From Cyprinodon diabolis (lineage: Eukaryota; Chordata; Actinopteri; Cyprinodontiformes; Cyprinodontidae), in NCBI GenBank assembly GCA_030533445.1, contig CM060068.1, positions 37,493,010-37,557,009 on the forward strand: DNA of 64,000 nucleotides. Reading direction: 5' to 3'. Position numbers and translations under genes: made by a program. The notes beneath the pieces are model-generated. The model made no database searches. It was not told the origin of the DNA and was given only the letters and a program-made list of their open reading frames with translations. Of this stretch, positions 9,842-21,023 are shown one piece after another. The first letter of the stretch is position 1; each line of letters starts with the position of its first letter.

Positions 9842-11361
9842 TGTAACCCACCAGTTAGGGTTAAAGTACTATTTTTGTTTTCTTCTACATACTTTTATTG
9901 ATAATGGGTTTTATTTTGAAAACCGGAAGTTTATTTTGATAATACCGGAAGTGCGATGCTTAGAAAAGCGCATCTAGCTTAACCTCGTTAATTGACTCAC
10001 GGAGCCCTGCTCTTTCACCCACGTGTGATGAGAAAAGAGAGGAAAAGGTATGAAAACCATATTTTTCGGTGCTCAAACTTTTGGTTGTGTCAGTTAATGG
10101 TGTTAACTTTGTAAAAATCCTGTTTAGAGCGTGGATAAGCACAGAGGGAGCGAAGTTAGTGGGTAAACACAACACCATCCCTTGGTAAGCTAGCTCTCAA
10201 TTGTGTTAATTACTGTATGATTACATGTCATGTTGTTTCAATGATAGTGATTGAAAAACGTTATTTTGCACACTTTAAGTTAATTTACAGAGGATTTATG
10301 TTACAGTGGACATTTTATTTAATTACTGAACCAAATATCTGCAGTAATGCACGCAGTGTTACTACAGTAAACTCATATTGATTTACATGAAAGGTATTTG
10401 ACTGTAAATTATTAATTTCATAGATTAAAGATGGTAAAAAATATAATTTATGTTAATTCATGGAGCTGAAAGCAATGTATTTTGGTTTAAAATATAAAAA
10501 TATGTTAAAAAGAGAGTTAAAAAGAGATGTTGCATAAATGTTGAACAAAGTTTATGCATTTTACTTTGAAACATAATTTTCAATTCATTAGTAAGATAAT
10601 TTATTTGTTAAAGTGTGACCAAATAATCACATTTCAATTTATGCTTTGTCTGTAATGGGTTAGAATGGAATTATTCTGAAACAGTAATAATTGGAAGTCA
10701 CAAAAGTAATTGTTATCTGCTTGTTATAACTTTATACAGTTTAATATTTGGAAAATGCATTTATAGTTGTACAACACTTTGATTATAATGAACGAGATGA
10801 ATATATAAGAGTTTAGACTATAAACCTGTTTCTAAATGCAGGTCAGGTCTTTTTGATGAGTCCAAGAAAATCAGAAGATTCTAGCCCTCATGTCCAGGAA
10901 GGCTGATTCTATGACCCATTGATGGCGAGCCTCCCAGCTTGAATCCAGAGTTTCTACACCATCATACGGCGGAACCACCAATCTGTCTATGGTATGATCG
11001 TGCCAGTCATCCTGACTGACACCACCTTGAGTCTACCTCGAAAAGTGCACATGGATAAACCCCCCCTTGACTTTTGACTATTTTCCCCCGACTTTTACAA
11101 CTGACATTGACTGAACTAAGAGCAACCGCTCTCAAGAAGGAGCAAAGGAAAATCAGACTCTCTAAGAGACACTTTACTTTCTTAGTTAAAGGGCCCATAG
11201 GTTACGTTGTTACTATTGTGTGTTGTATTATATGTTGCAGTGTTCTTTTTGGCAACTAAAATCTACAATAACTACAATCACCTGTGTGTTTGGTTATTGC
11301 TCTCTCTCTCAGCTCCTACGAACCTAGTCTGTGACGTGTACATACCTTGAAGTGGGTTACA
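9842..11361 (+). repeat. 3' LTR of Gypsy element 1 (1520 bp)
   Basis: This is the full-length partner of the LTR at 1787-3306, with the same TG...CA ends. It is preceded by the polypurine tract ending at 9841 and followed by the target duplication TACG at 11362-11365. Confidence 0.95.
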
Positions 11362-11432
11362 TACGTCTTTATCTATTTGTATTAATAGCTGGAACATTCA
11401 TAGTGGGAGGGTATAAATATTAATAATTTTAC

Positions 11433-12137
11433 CTCTGAATTGTGCCGTTATCCGCTCCACCAAGCCATTTGTTTGTGCATGGTACGGTGAACACAGGCTT
11501 CTTTGAATGTTCAGGATTTCACACGTTTTTGTTGAGCTGCACAAACAAATTAAACAACTTGAGTGTAGTACATTTCAATACAAAGGAAACCATACGCAGT
11601 GGTTAATAAAATCAATATAAAGAGGTGATCAATCCCACAGAAATGTTCTGTATAGTATTAGTATAAACTGAACAGCCGAGAAACAGAATGACTGAAATTA
11701 TTAGAACTGGCATATTCAACTGAATGTACTAGTTTTCTAAGCAAAGAGTTTGTGTTCACATGGAAAGTCCAGCCATTTACCACAAAACTTACCTCATGCA
11801 AAAGAACAATATTCGATGAAATTAGGATTTTCTTTTCAGTGCATTTCCATTGGGAAATTGTTTCCATTACATTGCCAAAAATTTTATTAAAAGAATGGGT
11901 ATAAGTCAGCTTCCAGGAATTAATGTCTGACTGAGGTACTTACAGAACTGGCAAATTCTCATCCCTAGTCAGTGAGAATCCGTTTTGGGGATTCCATTTG
12001 ATACACAAACTTGATCAAGCAGCGTGTCACTTCAAGGGCAGATTTTGTCTTTAACAGGTAAGCCTGAGGCCATTTGGTGAAGTAGTCAATGAAGACACGA
12101 TCAGATCCATCCCAATTAGTTCAAATGGCTGAGAAAC
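11433..12137 (-). pseudogene. decayed, spliced integrase-derived gene (GIN/KRBA2-like)
   Basis: On the minus strand two exon-like blocks encode successive parts of a Gypsy-type integrase core. Block 1 (12137-11944) reads QPFELIGMDLI, then after a lesion DYFTKWPQAYLLKTKSALEV, then ILTD-stop-G-stop-EFASS. Block 2 (11536-11433) reads LNKNVCEILNIQRSLCSPYH and then TNGLVERI. Block 1 is preceded by an AG acceptor (12139-12138) and followed by GTAAGT; block 2 is preceded by TTTGTGCAG and followed by GTAAAA. A 407-bp intron would separate them. Compared with functional relatives the core has lost part of the segment after GMDLI and has TAG and TGA stops where CAG and CGA would be expected. Integrase-derived genes GIN1, GIN2 and KRBA2 are multi-exon host genes; this could be a dead member or a Ginger-like DNA transposon relic. 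Confidence 0.6.
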
Positions 12138-12399
12138 CTTAAAAACAAAGAGATGCAAAATAATTGAAACAGAAATAATGGGTTCAAGATCACTGAATTA
12201 AAGTGAACCAAAATGGACAGAGGCAAAGGCAGAAAGTTGCAGATGTAGTATCATAGCACAATGTATGTTGGAATTGAGGCGGAGTGAACTGGGTCAGCTC
12301 TTCCTACTTATTGCAATTTCACGAGAGGGGGGTGTCATTATATTCATGCTTTGTTTCCCTGTTTACTGCTAAAAAATGAGGAAGGACATTAAGATGGTG

Positions 12400-12612
12400 G
12401 TCAGAGGGCCCGGTGGCGCCAGTGTACGGCAGCCCCGCTTCTGTCAGTGAGCCCCAGGGCAGCTGTGGCTACAATGTAGCTTGCCACCATCAGTGTTTGA
12501 GTGTGTGCGTGAATGGGTGAATGACTGAATGTAGTGTAAAGTGCTTTGGTCAAGTCTCCTGACTTGAAAAAAAAAGGTGCTATATAAGTACAGGCGATTT
12601 ACCATTATTTAT
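12400..12612 (+). repeat. teleost SINE-like / LINE 3'-tail repeat
   Basis: The block begins near GGTGGCGCCAGTG and includes GAGCCCCAGGGCAGCTGTGG. It ends in AGTGCTTTGG and GCTATATAAGTACAGGCGA, followed by an ATTTACCATT tail. This is a sequence type I recognise as widely dispersed in fish genomes. It has no coding capacity, and its exact class (SINE or non-LTR 3' end) is uncertain. Confidence 0.55.
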
Positions 12613-12685
12613 TTTACTGCTGGATTTTCTTTTCATATTTGAGAAATATACCTCAGTCAAGTGCCTCAGTATCGCATTAACAACG

Positions 12686-12721
<36 letters not shown>

Positions 12722-12737
12722 ACCACCACCCACCCCC
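12686..12737. repeat. poly-C tract grading into CCA/CCC repeats
   Basis: An uninterrupted run of about 35 C is followed by CACCACCACCCACCCCC. The apparent proline-rich ORF over it is a by-product of the homopolymer. Confidence 0.95.
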
Positions 12738-12739
12738 AA

Positions 12740-13299
12740 CCTCTCATACGCAGTATATCTTACACCATTACACTTTATCCCCATCTGCATCCTTGGTCTT
12801 TAATGTCAGATTGAGGTTAGATCAGACTGATAACTGGTTTGAACTGCTCAGCAGTTAAAAAACAGGAAATGTTTCCTGTCTTCTCTGCTTTATCGTAGAA
12901 GGGGATTTTTATGTTAAGTTTAAACATTCATTTAAGACTATAGAAATGTAATTCTATAGGTCATCATATGAAGTGATCAACCAATAACACCTCTTTGAAA
13001 AGCGAGACTTGAAAGCAAGGGCGTAGATTTGATTTGAACTTTGGTAGGGACACTATTGGTCTGGTGTCATTGGTGCTATGCAATATGCATGGCCTTTTTT
13101 ATGCTTGACGGCAGCATTATTACTGATGAGAGGAATTCATTGTTTAAAGAGAAAATGAGCATTTTGCTACATTAATAAACATTTTATAAGCACTACACTC
13201 ACTAGATGCTGTTTATCAGTGTTGAAGTATCACCGACTCTGATGAATGTGGAATTAGGACTGTTTTGCACTTTGTAAATGGTTTCATTTGAACAAGCCA
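12740..13299. other. no gene seen
   Basis: AT-rich sequence with no recognisable coding region. A short stretch near 13018-13060 (GGGCGTAGATTTGATTTGAAC) resembles dispersed teleost DNA-transposon ends, but no partner was found. Confidence 0.4.
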
Positions 13300-14382
13300 G
13301 TGCCTCCTCTTCATCACTTACCTTCTTCCCCTTGGCAGTATTTTCCAGAAATTCAACATTCACTTTCACTGTTATGCGGATGACAAGCAGCTTTATTTAT
13401 CCAGTAAACCCACTTCCTCACTCCCCCCCTTGTCCCTTACTAACTGCCTACTTGAAATTAAAGACTGGTTCACCTCAAACTTCCTTAAACTAAACAGTGA
13501 TAAAACAGAACTCCTCCTCGTTGCCACTAAATCCACCCTATCAAAAATCAAAAGTTTCTCACTACCCATTGACAACTCCTTAGTCTCCCCCTCCCCTCAG
13601 GTCAAGAGTCTGGGTGTCATCCTCGACTCCTCCCTCTCCTTTCAGTCTCACATAAATACAATTACCAGGTCTGCATACTTCCACCTTCGCAACATTAACC
13701 GTCTCCGTTCCTCCCTCACCACTCATACTGCCTCTGTCCTTATCCACAGCCTCATCACCTCCCGTATTGATTATTGCAATTCTCTTCTTTTCGGCCTCCC
13801 TCATAATTCTCTCCATAAACTTCAACTTCTTCAGAACTCAGCTGCTCGTGTCATCACCAGAACCCCCTCCTTCCATCATATTTCCCCTGTTCTTCACCAA
13901 CTCCATTGGCTCCCAGTTCAATTCAGAATTCAATTTGAAATCCTTCTCTATACTTTCAAAGCCATCCATAACCTTGCTCCTCCATATCTGTCAGACCTCC
14001 TTCACATTGCCACCTCCTCCCGCTCCCTTAGATCCTCCTCCTCCATCCACCTCACTGTACCCCCAGCTCGACTTGTCACCATGGGGAGCAGAGCCTTCAG
14101 CCGCTCTGCACCCCAGCTGTGGAACTCACTTCCTCCCGACCTCCGCAGTATGGACTCTCTCCCCTTATTCAAAGCCAGACTCAAAACTCATCTGTTCCAG
14201 CTCGCTTATCTGTGAATATACTGCTCTTTTCCCTATCCATGATTGTTTTTTGTTTTTATGTTCCTGTATCTGTATTTTGTGTTTTCATCTCTTTTTATTT
14301 ATTTTTTGTACTATTTGTAAAGTGACCTTGAGTGTCAAGAAAGGCGCTGTTAAATAAAATGTATTATTATTATTATTACATG
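13300..14382 (+). mobile_element. 5'-truncated L2-type LINE (RT C-terminal half and 3' tail)
   Basis: The frame is open from about 13304 to 14215. It starts in the RT palm region ([11 protein letters not shown], then HCYADD as the catalytic YXDD box at about 13368-13385). It continues through the typical C-terminal segments ([59 protein letters not shown]) to the stop at 14218. A short 3' UTR (CCTTGAGTGTCAAGAAAGGCGC) ends in AATAAAATG and (ATT)n at 14362-14377, as in vertebrate L2 elements. The 5' half, including any endonuclease, is missing, so it cannot move itself. The remaining ORF is free of stops, so this is a fairly recent truncated insertion. Overlapping ORFs in other frames are shadows. 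Confidence 0.85.
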
Positions 14383-15202
14383 GCATAGACATCAGTTTTT
14401 TTTTTTTTTTTTTTTGTAAGCCTTCCATAATTATCCTTAACTGGCTGAATAACGAAATTCAAGTTGGCAGAATTCTTGTCAAACCTTAGTGAAGTCAACA
14501 ACAGAAGACAAAAGCTGAGAAAAGTCAAATCCTTCATCATGTTACTTTTGACAAATGTTTATTTTTTTTACATTGAAGCTGCATGACAGAGCCTTTATAT
14601 CTCGTGTCAACAAATTCTTCTCTTTTTACTGCCAAACTTAGAGTGAGCTGTAATCGCTTGAAATAAGAGGATGGCTGCTCCCTAGGGTTCAGCAAAATGT
14701 AGAAAATCTGAGCAAAGAGCACTCCACATCCTGCACTTCCTGGAAAGCCAAATAAAGAACTTTTAGAAGACTAGACTAATGCACCACAGCTGAAAACTTT
14801 TATTAAGTCAGCAGCTTGTAAAAATTATGTTTCTTTAATGTGACTGTAGCAATGTGCTTTTACTGAAAATGTTCGTATCTTTAGTGAATGGCGAACTGAA
14901 TGGATTAGTTTTGAAGTAATGAATGCGAACTAGAGCGATGTTCTCTCTGGGAATAATGACCGAGACACACAGCTCACGTTCACACATTAGATTGATAACA
15001 ACACTTTTCATTGGATAATGTCAGGTTATACGGCACTCATTACGGCAGACCAGCACTCATTACTGACAGACCAGCATGCCTACTGCTAGTACTAGTCTGC
15101 ATGATTTAAACTCATCTGCTGGTATTTCTGATGCCAGTTTTGCTGAGCATTTGGCAGAGTTATTCAACTAACAAAGGAAGACTCGGATGAAAAAAAGAAA
15201 AA
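14383..15202. other. no gene seen; poly-T at 14396-14416
   Basis: Apart from a poly-T run and generally AT-rich sequence I see no coding region or recognisable repeat up to the left LTR of the chromovirus. Confidence 0.4.
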
Positions 15203-15907
15203 TGTCATGATTGGGTTTAAGGACTTAGCCCACATGCAGAACACAACGGAGTCTAAAGGAAAGTTTAACAAGGTTTAATGAAAGATGTACAATGATATAA
15301 TACTGGATCTGGTTCTGGTACTGGTCCGGGACTGGTCTCAGAGTTTCTGGAGAGATGAGAGTTTGGTTAGCCAGGCTGATGATGGATTGATAGAGAGAAG
15401 AATCAAGATGTACCTTGAGGAGATTGTAACAGAGCCGTGAGGTGAGATACCGTAGGTCCAGAGTCAATGATGTGGCAGAGAGTTTAAGCAGCAGCAGCGT
15501 CTGGTTCCGAGCTAGAAGGTTTCTGGCTTGGGTTTGTTCCTTGCTCTATCCAAGAGCTGACGAAGGAATCCAAACTGAGATCTTCAGGTTTGGCTTTCAT
15601 GAGCAGGCAGGCAGGTTTCTAGGTGGAGCTCACCCAGAGCTTCAGGATTTCCTGTGAGCACAAAAGACAAAGGCGATTAGAAGACTAGTTCCTCTCTAGA
15701 GTCTACTAGTAAAGTTCAGACGTTCTGAGGCTCAGGTTCGCTAACCAAACTAGGTCAACACTCCGGCGTCGAAGGAAGGTCTGGCAGCTGCTTAAGTAAT
15801 GTGGACCTCTGATGAGCTGATGATCTCCAGGTGTGTAGAGGAATCAGCTCAGGAGGCCCACAGCGCTCTCTGCTGGAGATCAGGTGGCAGATCTCTGGAT
15901 CCTGACA
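15203..15907 (-). repeat. 3' LTR of sushi-type element (705 bp)
   Basis: Read on the minus strand it starts TGTCAGGATCC and ends CATGACA. It pairs with the copy at 20300-21004, also 705 bp. I counted about 13 substitutions between them (around 1.8 percent). The polypurine tract GAGAGGGGGGTAC lies just beyond 15907. Confidence 0.9.
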
Positions 15908-15918
15908 GTACCCCCCTC

Positions 15919-16850
15919 TCAACGACCGCCTCTTGGCGGTCCAGAAGACGTGGAAGGGAGAGACCTCTCGAAATCCTCGATGAGGGTAGGGTTGAGGATA
16001 TAGGAGTCGGGAACCCAGGTGCGGTCCTCCGGACCGTAGCCCTCCCAATCGACGAGGTACTGCCAACCGCGACCTCGCCGACGGGAGTCCACGATCCGGC
16101 GGACTGTGTAGGCCGGATGGCCGTCGATGTCCAGGGCGGGTGGAGAGGAGTCGGAAGGTGGGCAAAGTGGGCTGGTGATGACAGGTTTAATTTGAGACAC
16201 ATGGAAGGTAGGATGTATTCGTAGCGTGGGAGGTAACTGAAGACCAACAGCGGAGGGGTTGATGATCCGAGTTATCTTGAATGGTCCGATGAAACGTGGA
16301 GACAGTTTACGGGACATGGATTTTAACGGTATGTCTCTAATGGAGAGCCATACGTCTTGGCCTGGAGCGTAATCGGGGGCTGGGCGTCTACGGTTGTCTG
16401 CATACCTTTTGTTATTGGCGGAGGTGTGATTGAGGGCGGTGATGGTTTCCTTCCAGGTGCGATGACAGCGACGGATGTGTTGGTGGATGGACCTAACTGC
16501 AATCTCTCTCTCGTCTGCGGGGAAGAGTGGAGGCTGGTAACCCAAGGAGACCTGAAATGGAGACAGACCAGTGGAAGCGGATTTGTGAGAATTAAGGGCG
16601 TACTCAGTCCAGGGAAGATACTGACTCCAGTCAGTGGGATTGTTGGAGGAGAGGCAGCGGAGAGTGGACTCGAGTTGTTGGTTCATCCTCTCCGTCTGCC
16701 CATTAGTCTGTGGGTGGTAACCAGAAGTGAGAGATACTTTACAGTCGAGTGCAGAACAGAAGGCTTTCCAAACTTGAGAGATGAATTGTGGGCCACGATC
16801 TGAGAGGATTTCCTGGGGTATACCATGGAGACGGAAGAAGTGTTATCCAA
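15919..16850 (-). pseudogene. pol: integrase C-terminal half and chromodomain (sushi-type pol, 3' part)
   Basis: The frame contains the integrase core second half ([34 protein letters not shown]) and the C-terminal GPF-type module ([13 protein letters not shown]). It ends with a clear chromodomain ([20 protein letters not shown], then [11 protein letters not shown]) before a stop near 15919, 12 bp from the 3' LTR. Chromodomains of this group steer integration by reading histone marks. The frame differs from that of the upstream RT region; the break lies near 16855, where the expected reading frame begins with TAA. Confidence 0.88.
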
Positions 16851-18506
16851 GAATTGGGCTGTCTGGAATGCTGTGGGTAACTTTCTGAGGGGAATCAAAT
16901 GGCAGGTTTTGGAAAAACGGTCAACGATGGTGAGAATGGTGGTCATACCTTTAGAAACTGGGAGACCGGTAACGAAATCCACAGCAATGTGGGACCATGG
17001 ACGGGTCGGAACTGGTAGAGGGTGTAACAGACCAGAGGGTGGTTGATGGGAGGTCTTGTTTCTTGCACAGACGGGACAGGCCAGCACATACTCCTTCACA
17101 TCTTTATGAAGGGACGGCCACCAAAACCGACGTGTGACAAGAACAATGGTACGACTGACACCAGGATGGGCTGAGAACTTGGACGTGTGTAACCACTGGA
17201 TGAGACGGGATCTGACTGCAGAAGGAACATATGTCTTGTTAGGTTGGCCGTTACCTGGGTCGGGTTCAGAGGCCAGGGCTGAGTTGATAAGATCAGAGAT
17301 CTCCCAGGTAACGGCTCCAACCGTACACGAGGATGGGAGAACGGACTCGGGTGTTTCAGGTCGATCAGGGGAGTACAGACGAGAGAGAGAGTCAGGCTTG
17401 ATATTCTTGGAACCGGGTCTGTAAGAGATGATGAGATTGAATCTAGGGAAAAACAGAGACCATCTGGAGTGACGAGGATTGGATCTTTTAGCTGATTGGA
17501 GGTATGTCAGGTTCTTATGATCTGTCCAGACCAATATTGGGTGCTCGGCTCCCTCGAGCCAATGTCTCCATTCCTCAAGAGCGAGTTTTATGGCAAGCAG
17601 TTCTCTGTCCCCGATGTCATAATTCTGTTCAGCGGGTGAGAGCCTGTGAGAAAAAAATGCACAGGGGTGGGTCTTGTGGTCAGAATCGGACTGCTGGGAC
17701 AAAACAGCTCCTACACCGGAATCAGATGCATCCACCTCAAGGATGAACTGCTTCGTAGGACCAGGCTGGACCAAGATGGGGGCACTGGAAAAGAGTTTCT
17801 TGAGTTTATTAAAGGCAGAATCGGCCTCAGGTGTCCATTGGAAGGTTTTCTTAACAGAAGTCAGAGCGGTAAGTAGTAGAGCAGTTTGGCTGTAATTTCT
17901 GATAAAACGCCTGTAGAAATTAGCAAAACCAAGGAACCTTTGAAGCTGCTTACGGTTTTCGGGGATTGGCCAATCCAGGACTGCCTTTATTTTCTCCTCA
18001 GATGGCTTCACCTGCCCGCCTTCAAGCACAAACCCAAGGAATGTAACGGATGGTTGATGGAATTCATATTTCTCCGCCTTGACGAAGAGCTTGTTCTCAA
18101 GCAACCTCTGAAGGACCAGACGAACGTGTTTCTTGTGGTCAGAGAGGTTCCTAGAATAGATCAGAATGTCATCGATGTATACGAACACAAAAACGTTTAG
18201 AAAATCTCTGAGGACGTCATTGACTAGAGCTTGAAAAAAGGCAGGGGCGTTTGTTAGCCCAAAAGGCATGACCAAATATTCAAACTGGCCGATTGGTGTC
18301 TTAAAGGCAGTCTTCCATTCATCTCCTTCCCTTATTCTAAGAAGATGATAGGCGTTTCTTAAATCAAGCTTGGTGAACACAGTAGCTCCTTGCACTGGGT
18401 CTAGAGCTGATGCCAGTAGAGGAAGTGGGTATTTATTTTTAATGGTTATCTGATACAATCCCCTGTAATCAATACAGGGTCGAAGGGAACCATCCTTTTT
18501 ACCCAC
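16683..18506 (-). pseudogene. pol: RT, RNase H and integrase N-terminal half (sushi-type pol, middle part)
   Basis: This 607-codon frame starts inside RT ([16 protein letters not shown]) and carries the catalytic YIDD at residues 110-113. It continues with RNase H ([14 protein letters not shown], then WTDHKNL) and the integrase zinc finger ([17 protein letters not shown] ... CPVC), followed by the first catalytic Asp ([11 protein letters not shown]). After residue about 555 the frame is wrong for integrase; the correct continuation is in the neighbouring frame. It is separated from the upstream part by a 9-T run at 18507-18515, where one base too many (or two too few) breaks the FFFVGKKDG junction. 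Confidence 0.88.
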
Positions 18507-19260
18507 AAAAAAAAACAGCGCCGAGAGGGGATGAAGATGGTCTGATAATTCCAGCAGCTAAGGACTCATTAATATAATTCTCCATCGTTTCACGTTCTGT
18601 TTTGGAGATGTTAAATAGCCTGCTGCTGGGAAGAGGAGCTCCAGGTAATAAGTCTATGGCACAATCATAAGGTCTATGAGGAGGTAGAGACGTAGCACTG
18701 ACCTTACTGAAGACTGGAGCCAGGTCATGATACTCAAGAGGAACAGTGGAAAGGTCAGGAGAGTCCAACTTTCCCCCACCTCTAGGGGGCTGTCTAGTGG
18801 GAGCAGCAGAACGAAGACATGACTCGTGACAGGAAGTAGACCATGACTCAATGTGGCGGTCAACCCAGTTAATATGGGGGTTGTGACGTATTAACCACTC
18901 GAATCCAAGCACCAGGGGAGAACAAGCAGAGGGAAAAACAAAAAAAGTCAGAGTCTCACGATGATTACCAGAAATGAGGAGCTCCAAAGGTTGAGTCTGA
19001 AGAGTGACTTGTTGCAGCTGTTTCCCATCGATAGCCGCAACCCTGAGGGGCTTCTGCAAAGGATCAGTCTCAATCCCCAATTGCTGAACCAGATTCGAAT
19101 CAATGAGATTCCTTTCGCATCCTGAATCAATAAAGGCCGACAAGGTCAGAGACTGGTTGGAGACAAACAGAGTTGCTGGTAATAGTAGGTGAGGAGAATT
19201 ATCAGTTTTTAGATGGTCCGTCAGACTCCTCACATCCTCTGATGGACCCCGGCTTTTGAT
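18499..19260 (-). pseudogene. pol: protease and RT N-terminus (sushi-type pol, 5' part)
   Basis: The frame encodes an aspartic protease (SAFIDSGCERNLIDSNLV, catalytic DSG) and the region leading into RT (PYDCAIDLLPGAPLPSSRLF, then [17 protein letters not shown]). It lies -1 relative to the gag frame, in agreement with the -1 gag-pol arrangement known for the sushi group, and overlaps the gag end. I see no canonical X XXY YYZ heptamer in the overlap. It ends at the T9 run. Confidence 0.82.
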
Positions 19261-20305
19261 TTTGCCGGGCAGGAGGCAATAAAGTGTCCTGGCTCACCAC
19301 AGTAGAAACACAAGTTCACCTTGAATCTCCGTTGCCTTTCCTCAGGAGAAAGTCTTGTATGATCAATCTGCATGGGTTCACATTCCGCACCTTCTGTGAA
19401 TGGGGAGAAGAAATGAGAGACTTGAGCTGAAGCTGGAGGCGATTGATTCTTAATCCCTGGTCTGGTACTGGACCCTGGTGATCTGAAAGAAACAGAAGAG
19501 CGGTTAGATGTAGGGGTGGAAGCAGACATTCCATGGTTCCTTTGTCTAGCTTTATCTCTAATCCGAAGTCTGTTATCCAATCTTATTGATAATCGGATTA
19601 AATCCTCCAACCTAGAAGGCTCGTCAATTGTGGCGAGTTCATCTTTAATGTTTTCGTTAAGAGCCTTGAAAAAAGCACTCTTTAGTGCACATTCGTTCCA
19701 TCCTGAAGCTGCAGCCTTGACCCGGAAGTCAATGGAGAATTCTGCCACCAACAAATTTCCTTGCTTTAAATTAAGCAAGGCCCGGGAATCAATTGTTTGA
19801 TCTGAATCTGGTTGAAAACCTGAGAAAATTCATTCAAAAATTCAGAATATGTGCATGAAAAACTGGTTTCATCAGAAAATCTGGCTTCCGCCCATTCAAG
19901 AGCTCGGCCTGAGAGTTGAGAAAGAATGAAAGAGATCTTCCTTCTATCGGTAGAAAAACTGGCAGGATACCCCTCAAAGAGTAAACGACGTTGAAACAAA
20001 AAACCCTTACATTTTGACTGATTTCCGGAAAATCATTCATGTAAACTAGGACGGAGTTCAGGAAGTGACGTCGTTACCTCTGACCCTTGAGGCGGAAGTG
20101 GTTCAGGAACAGGAAGTACCACTGGAGCGGTGTTAGCAGTTCTCTCATAGCCAGCGTATCTTTGTATAACTTGATTCTGATGTTCAACAAAAGCATTTAA
20201 CTCACGGAGGGTCTGGGCTTGCCCTTCGATCCGGGCTTCTTGAGCCGCAAGCCTCCTTCAGAGGTGTTCCGCTGGGTCTTGTTGATGGCCGGAATGTTCT
20301 GTCAT
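19230..20305 (-). pseudogene. gag: gag of sushi-type element, start codon inside the LTR
   Basis: Reading from ATG at 20305-20303, whose ATGACA forms the last six bases of the LTR, the frame runs MTEHSGHQQDPAEHL and then TGA (20260-20258). It continues in the same frame through a Gln-rich region and a Pro-rich stretch to a second TGA at 20035-20033, then the capsid motif (LLFEGYPASFSTDRRKISFI, then LSGRALEWAEARF). A single-base shift near 19812 moves the remainder (LNLKQGNLLVAEFSIDFRVK) to another frame. The CCHC knuckle CFYCGEPGHFIASC follows before the stop at 19230. Both stops could come from CGA to TGA transitions. PEG10/RTL host genes derive from gags of this group, but nothing here suggests domestication. 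Confidence 0.85.
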
Positions 20306-21004
20306 GATTCGGTTTAAGGACTTAGCCCACATGCAGAACACAACGGAGTCTGAAGGAAAGTTTAACAAGGTTTATTGAAAGCTGTACAATGATATAATAC
20401 TGGATCTGGTTCTGGTACTGGTCCGGCACTGGTCTCAGAGTTTCTGGAGAGATGAAAGTTTGGTTAGCAAGGCTGATGATGGATTGATAGAGAGAAGAAT
20501 CAAGATGTACCTTGAGGAGATTGTAACAGAGCCGTGAGGTGAGATACCGTAGGTCCAGAGTCAATGATGTGGCAGAGAGTTTAAGCAGCAGCAGCGTCTA
20601 GTTCCGAGCTAGAAGGTTTCTGGCTTGGGTTTGTTCCTTGCTCTATCCAAGAGCTGAAGAAGGAATCCAAACTGAGATCTTCAGGTTTGGCTTTCATGAG
20701 CAGGCAGGCAGGTTTCTAGGTGGAGCTCATCCAGAGCTTCAGGATTTCCTGTGAGCACAAAAGACAAAGGCGATTAGAAGACTAGTTCCTCTCTAGAGTC
20801 TACTAGTAAAGTTCAGACGTTCTGAGTCTCAGGTTCACTAACCAAACTAGGTCAACACTCCGGCGTCGAAGGAAGGTCTGGCAGCTGCTTAAGTAGTGTG
20901 GACCTCTGATGAGCTGATGATCTCCAGGTGTGTAGAGGAATCAGCTCAGGAGGCCCACAGCGCTCTCTGCTGGAGATCAGGTGGCAGATCTCTGGATCCT
21001 GACA
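20300..21004 (-). repeat. 5' LTR of sushi-type element (705 bp)
   Basis: The LTR runs TGTCAGGATCC to CATGACA on the minus strand and pairs with 15203-15907. The right flank AAAAA (21005-21009) equals the left flank AAAAA (15198-15202). The tRNA-type primer site is not evident in GAACATTCCGGCC directly after the LTR; Tf1/sushi elements have been proposed to self-prime. Confidence 0.9.
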
Positions 21005-21023
21005 AAAAAAAACTCTAATTTTT

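Larger units (their letters stand above)
1787..11361 (+). mobile_element. Ty3/Gypsy LTR retrotransposon 1, coding-intact (9.6 kb)
   Basis: The element contains two 1520-bp LTRs, a gag ORF, an overlapping -1 frame pol ORF (protease, RT, RNase H, integrase) and a purine tract GAGGGGGAGGG directly before the 3' LTR. The domain order PR-RT-RH-INT places it in Ty3/Gypsy rather than Copia. There is no chromodomain. With two LTR differences in 1520 bp and no coding lesion seen, it looks recently inserted and possibly still autonomous. The primer-binding site is unclear: the first TGG after the LTR is at 3318, 11 nt in. Confidence 0.95.
15203..21004 (-). mobile_element. sushi-type chromovirus (Ty3/Gypsy), inactive copy
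   Basis: A 5.8-kb element with two 705-bp LTRs encodes gag, protease, RT, RNase H, integrase and a C-terminal chromodomain. It is flanked by AAAAA on both sides in an A-rich target. The chromodomain and the wording of gag and integrase place it with the vertebrate Tf1/sushi group. The copy is dead: gag has two in-frame TGA codons, and gag, RT and integrase each carry a frame break. Neighbouring LINE sequence on the right suggests it landed at the edge of an older non-LTR insertion. Confidence 0.92.

Noticed and set aside
13767..14357. 196-residue ORF overlapping the L2 LINE in another frame
   Set aside because: It is Pro/Ser/Leu-rich and out of frame with the recognised RT sequence; a shadow ORF.
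15799..18200. Plus-strand ORFs of 70-150 residues across the chromovirus
   Set aside because: They are antisense shadows of the minus-strand pol.
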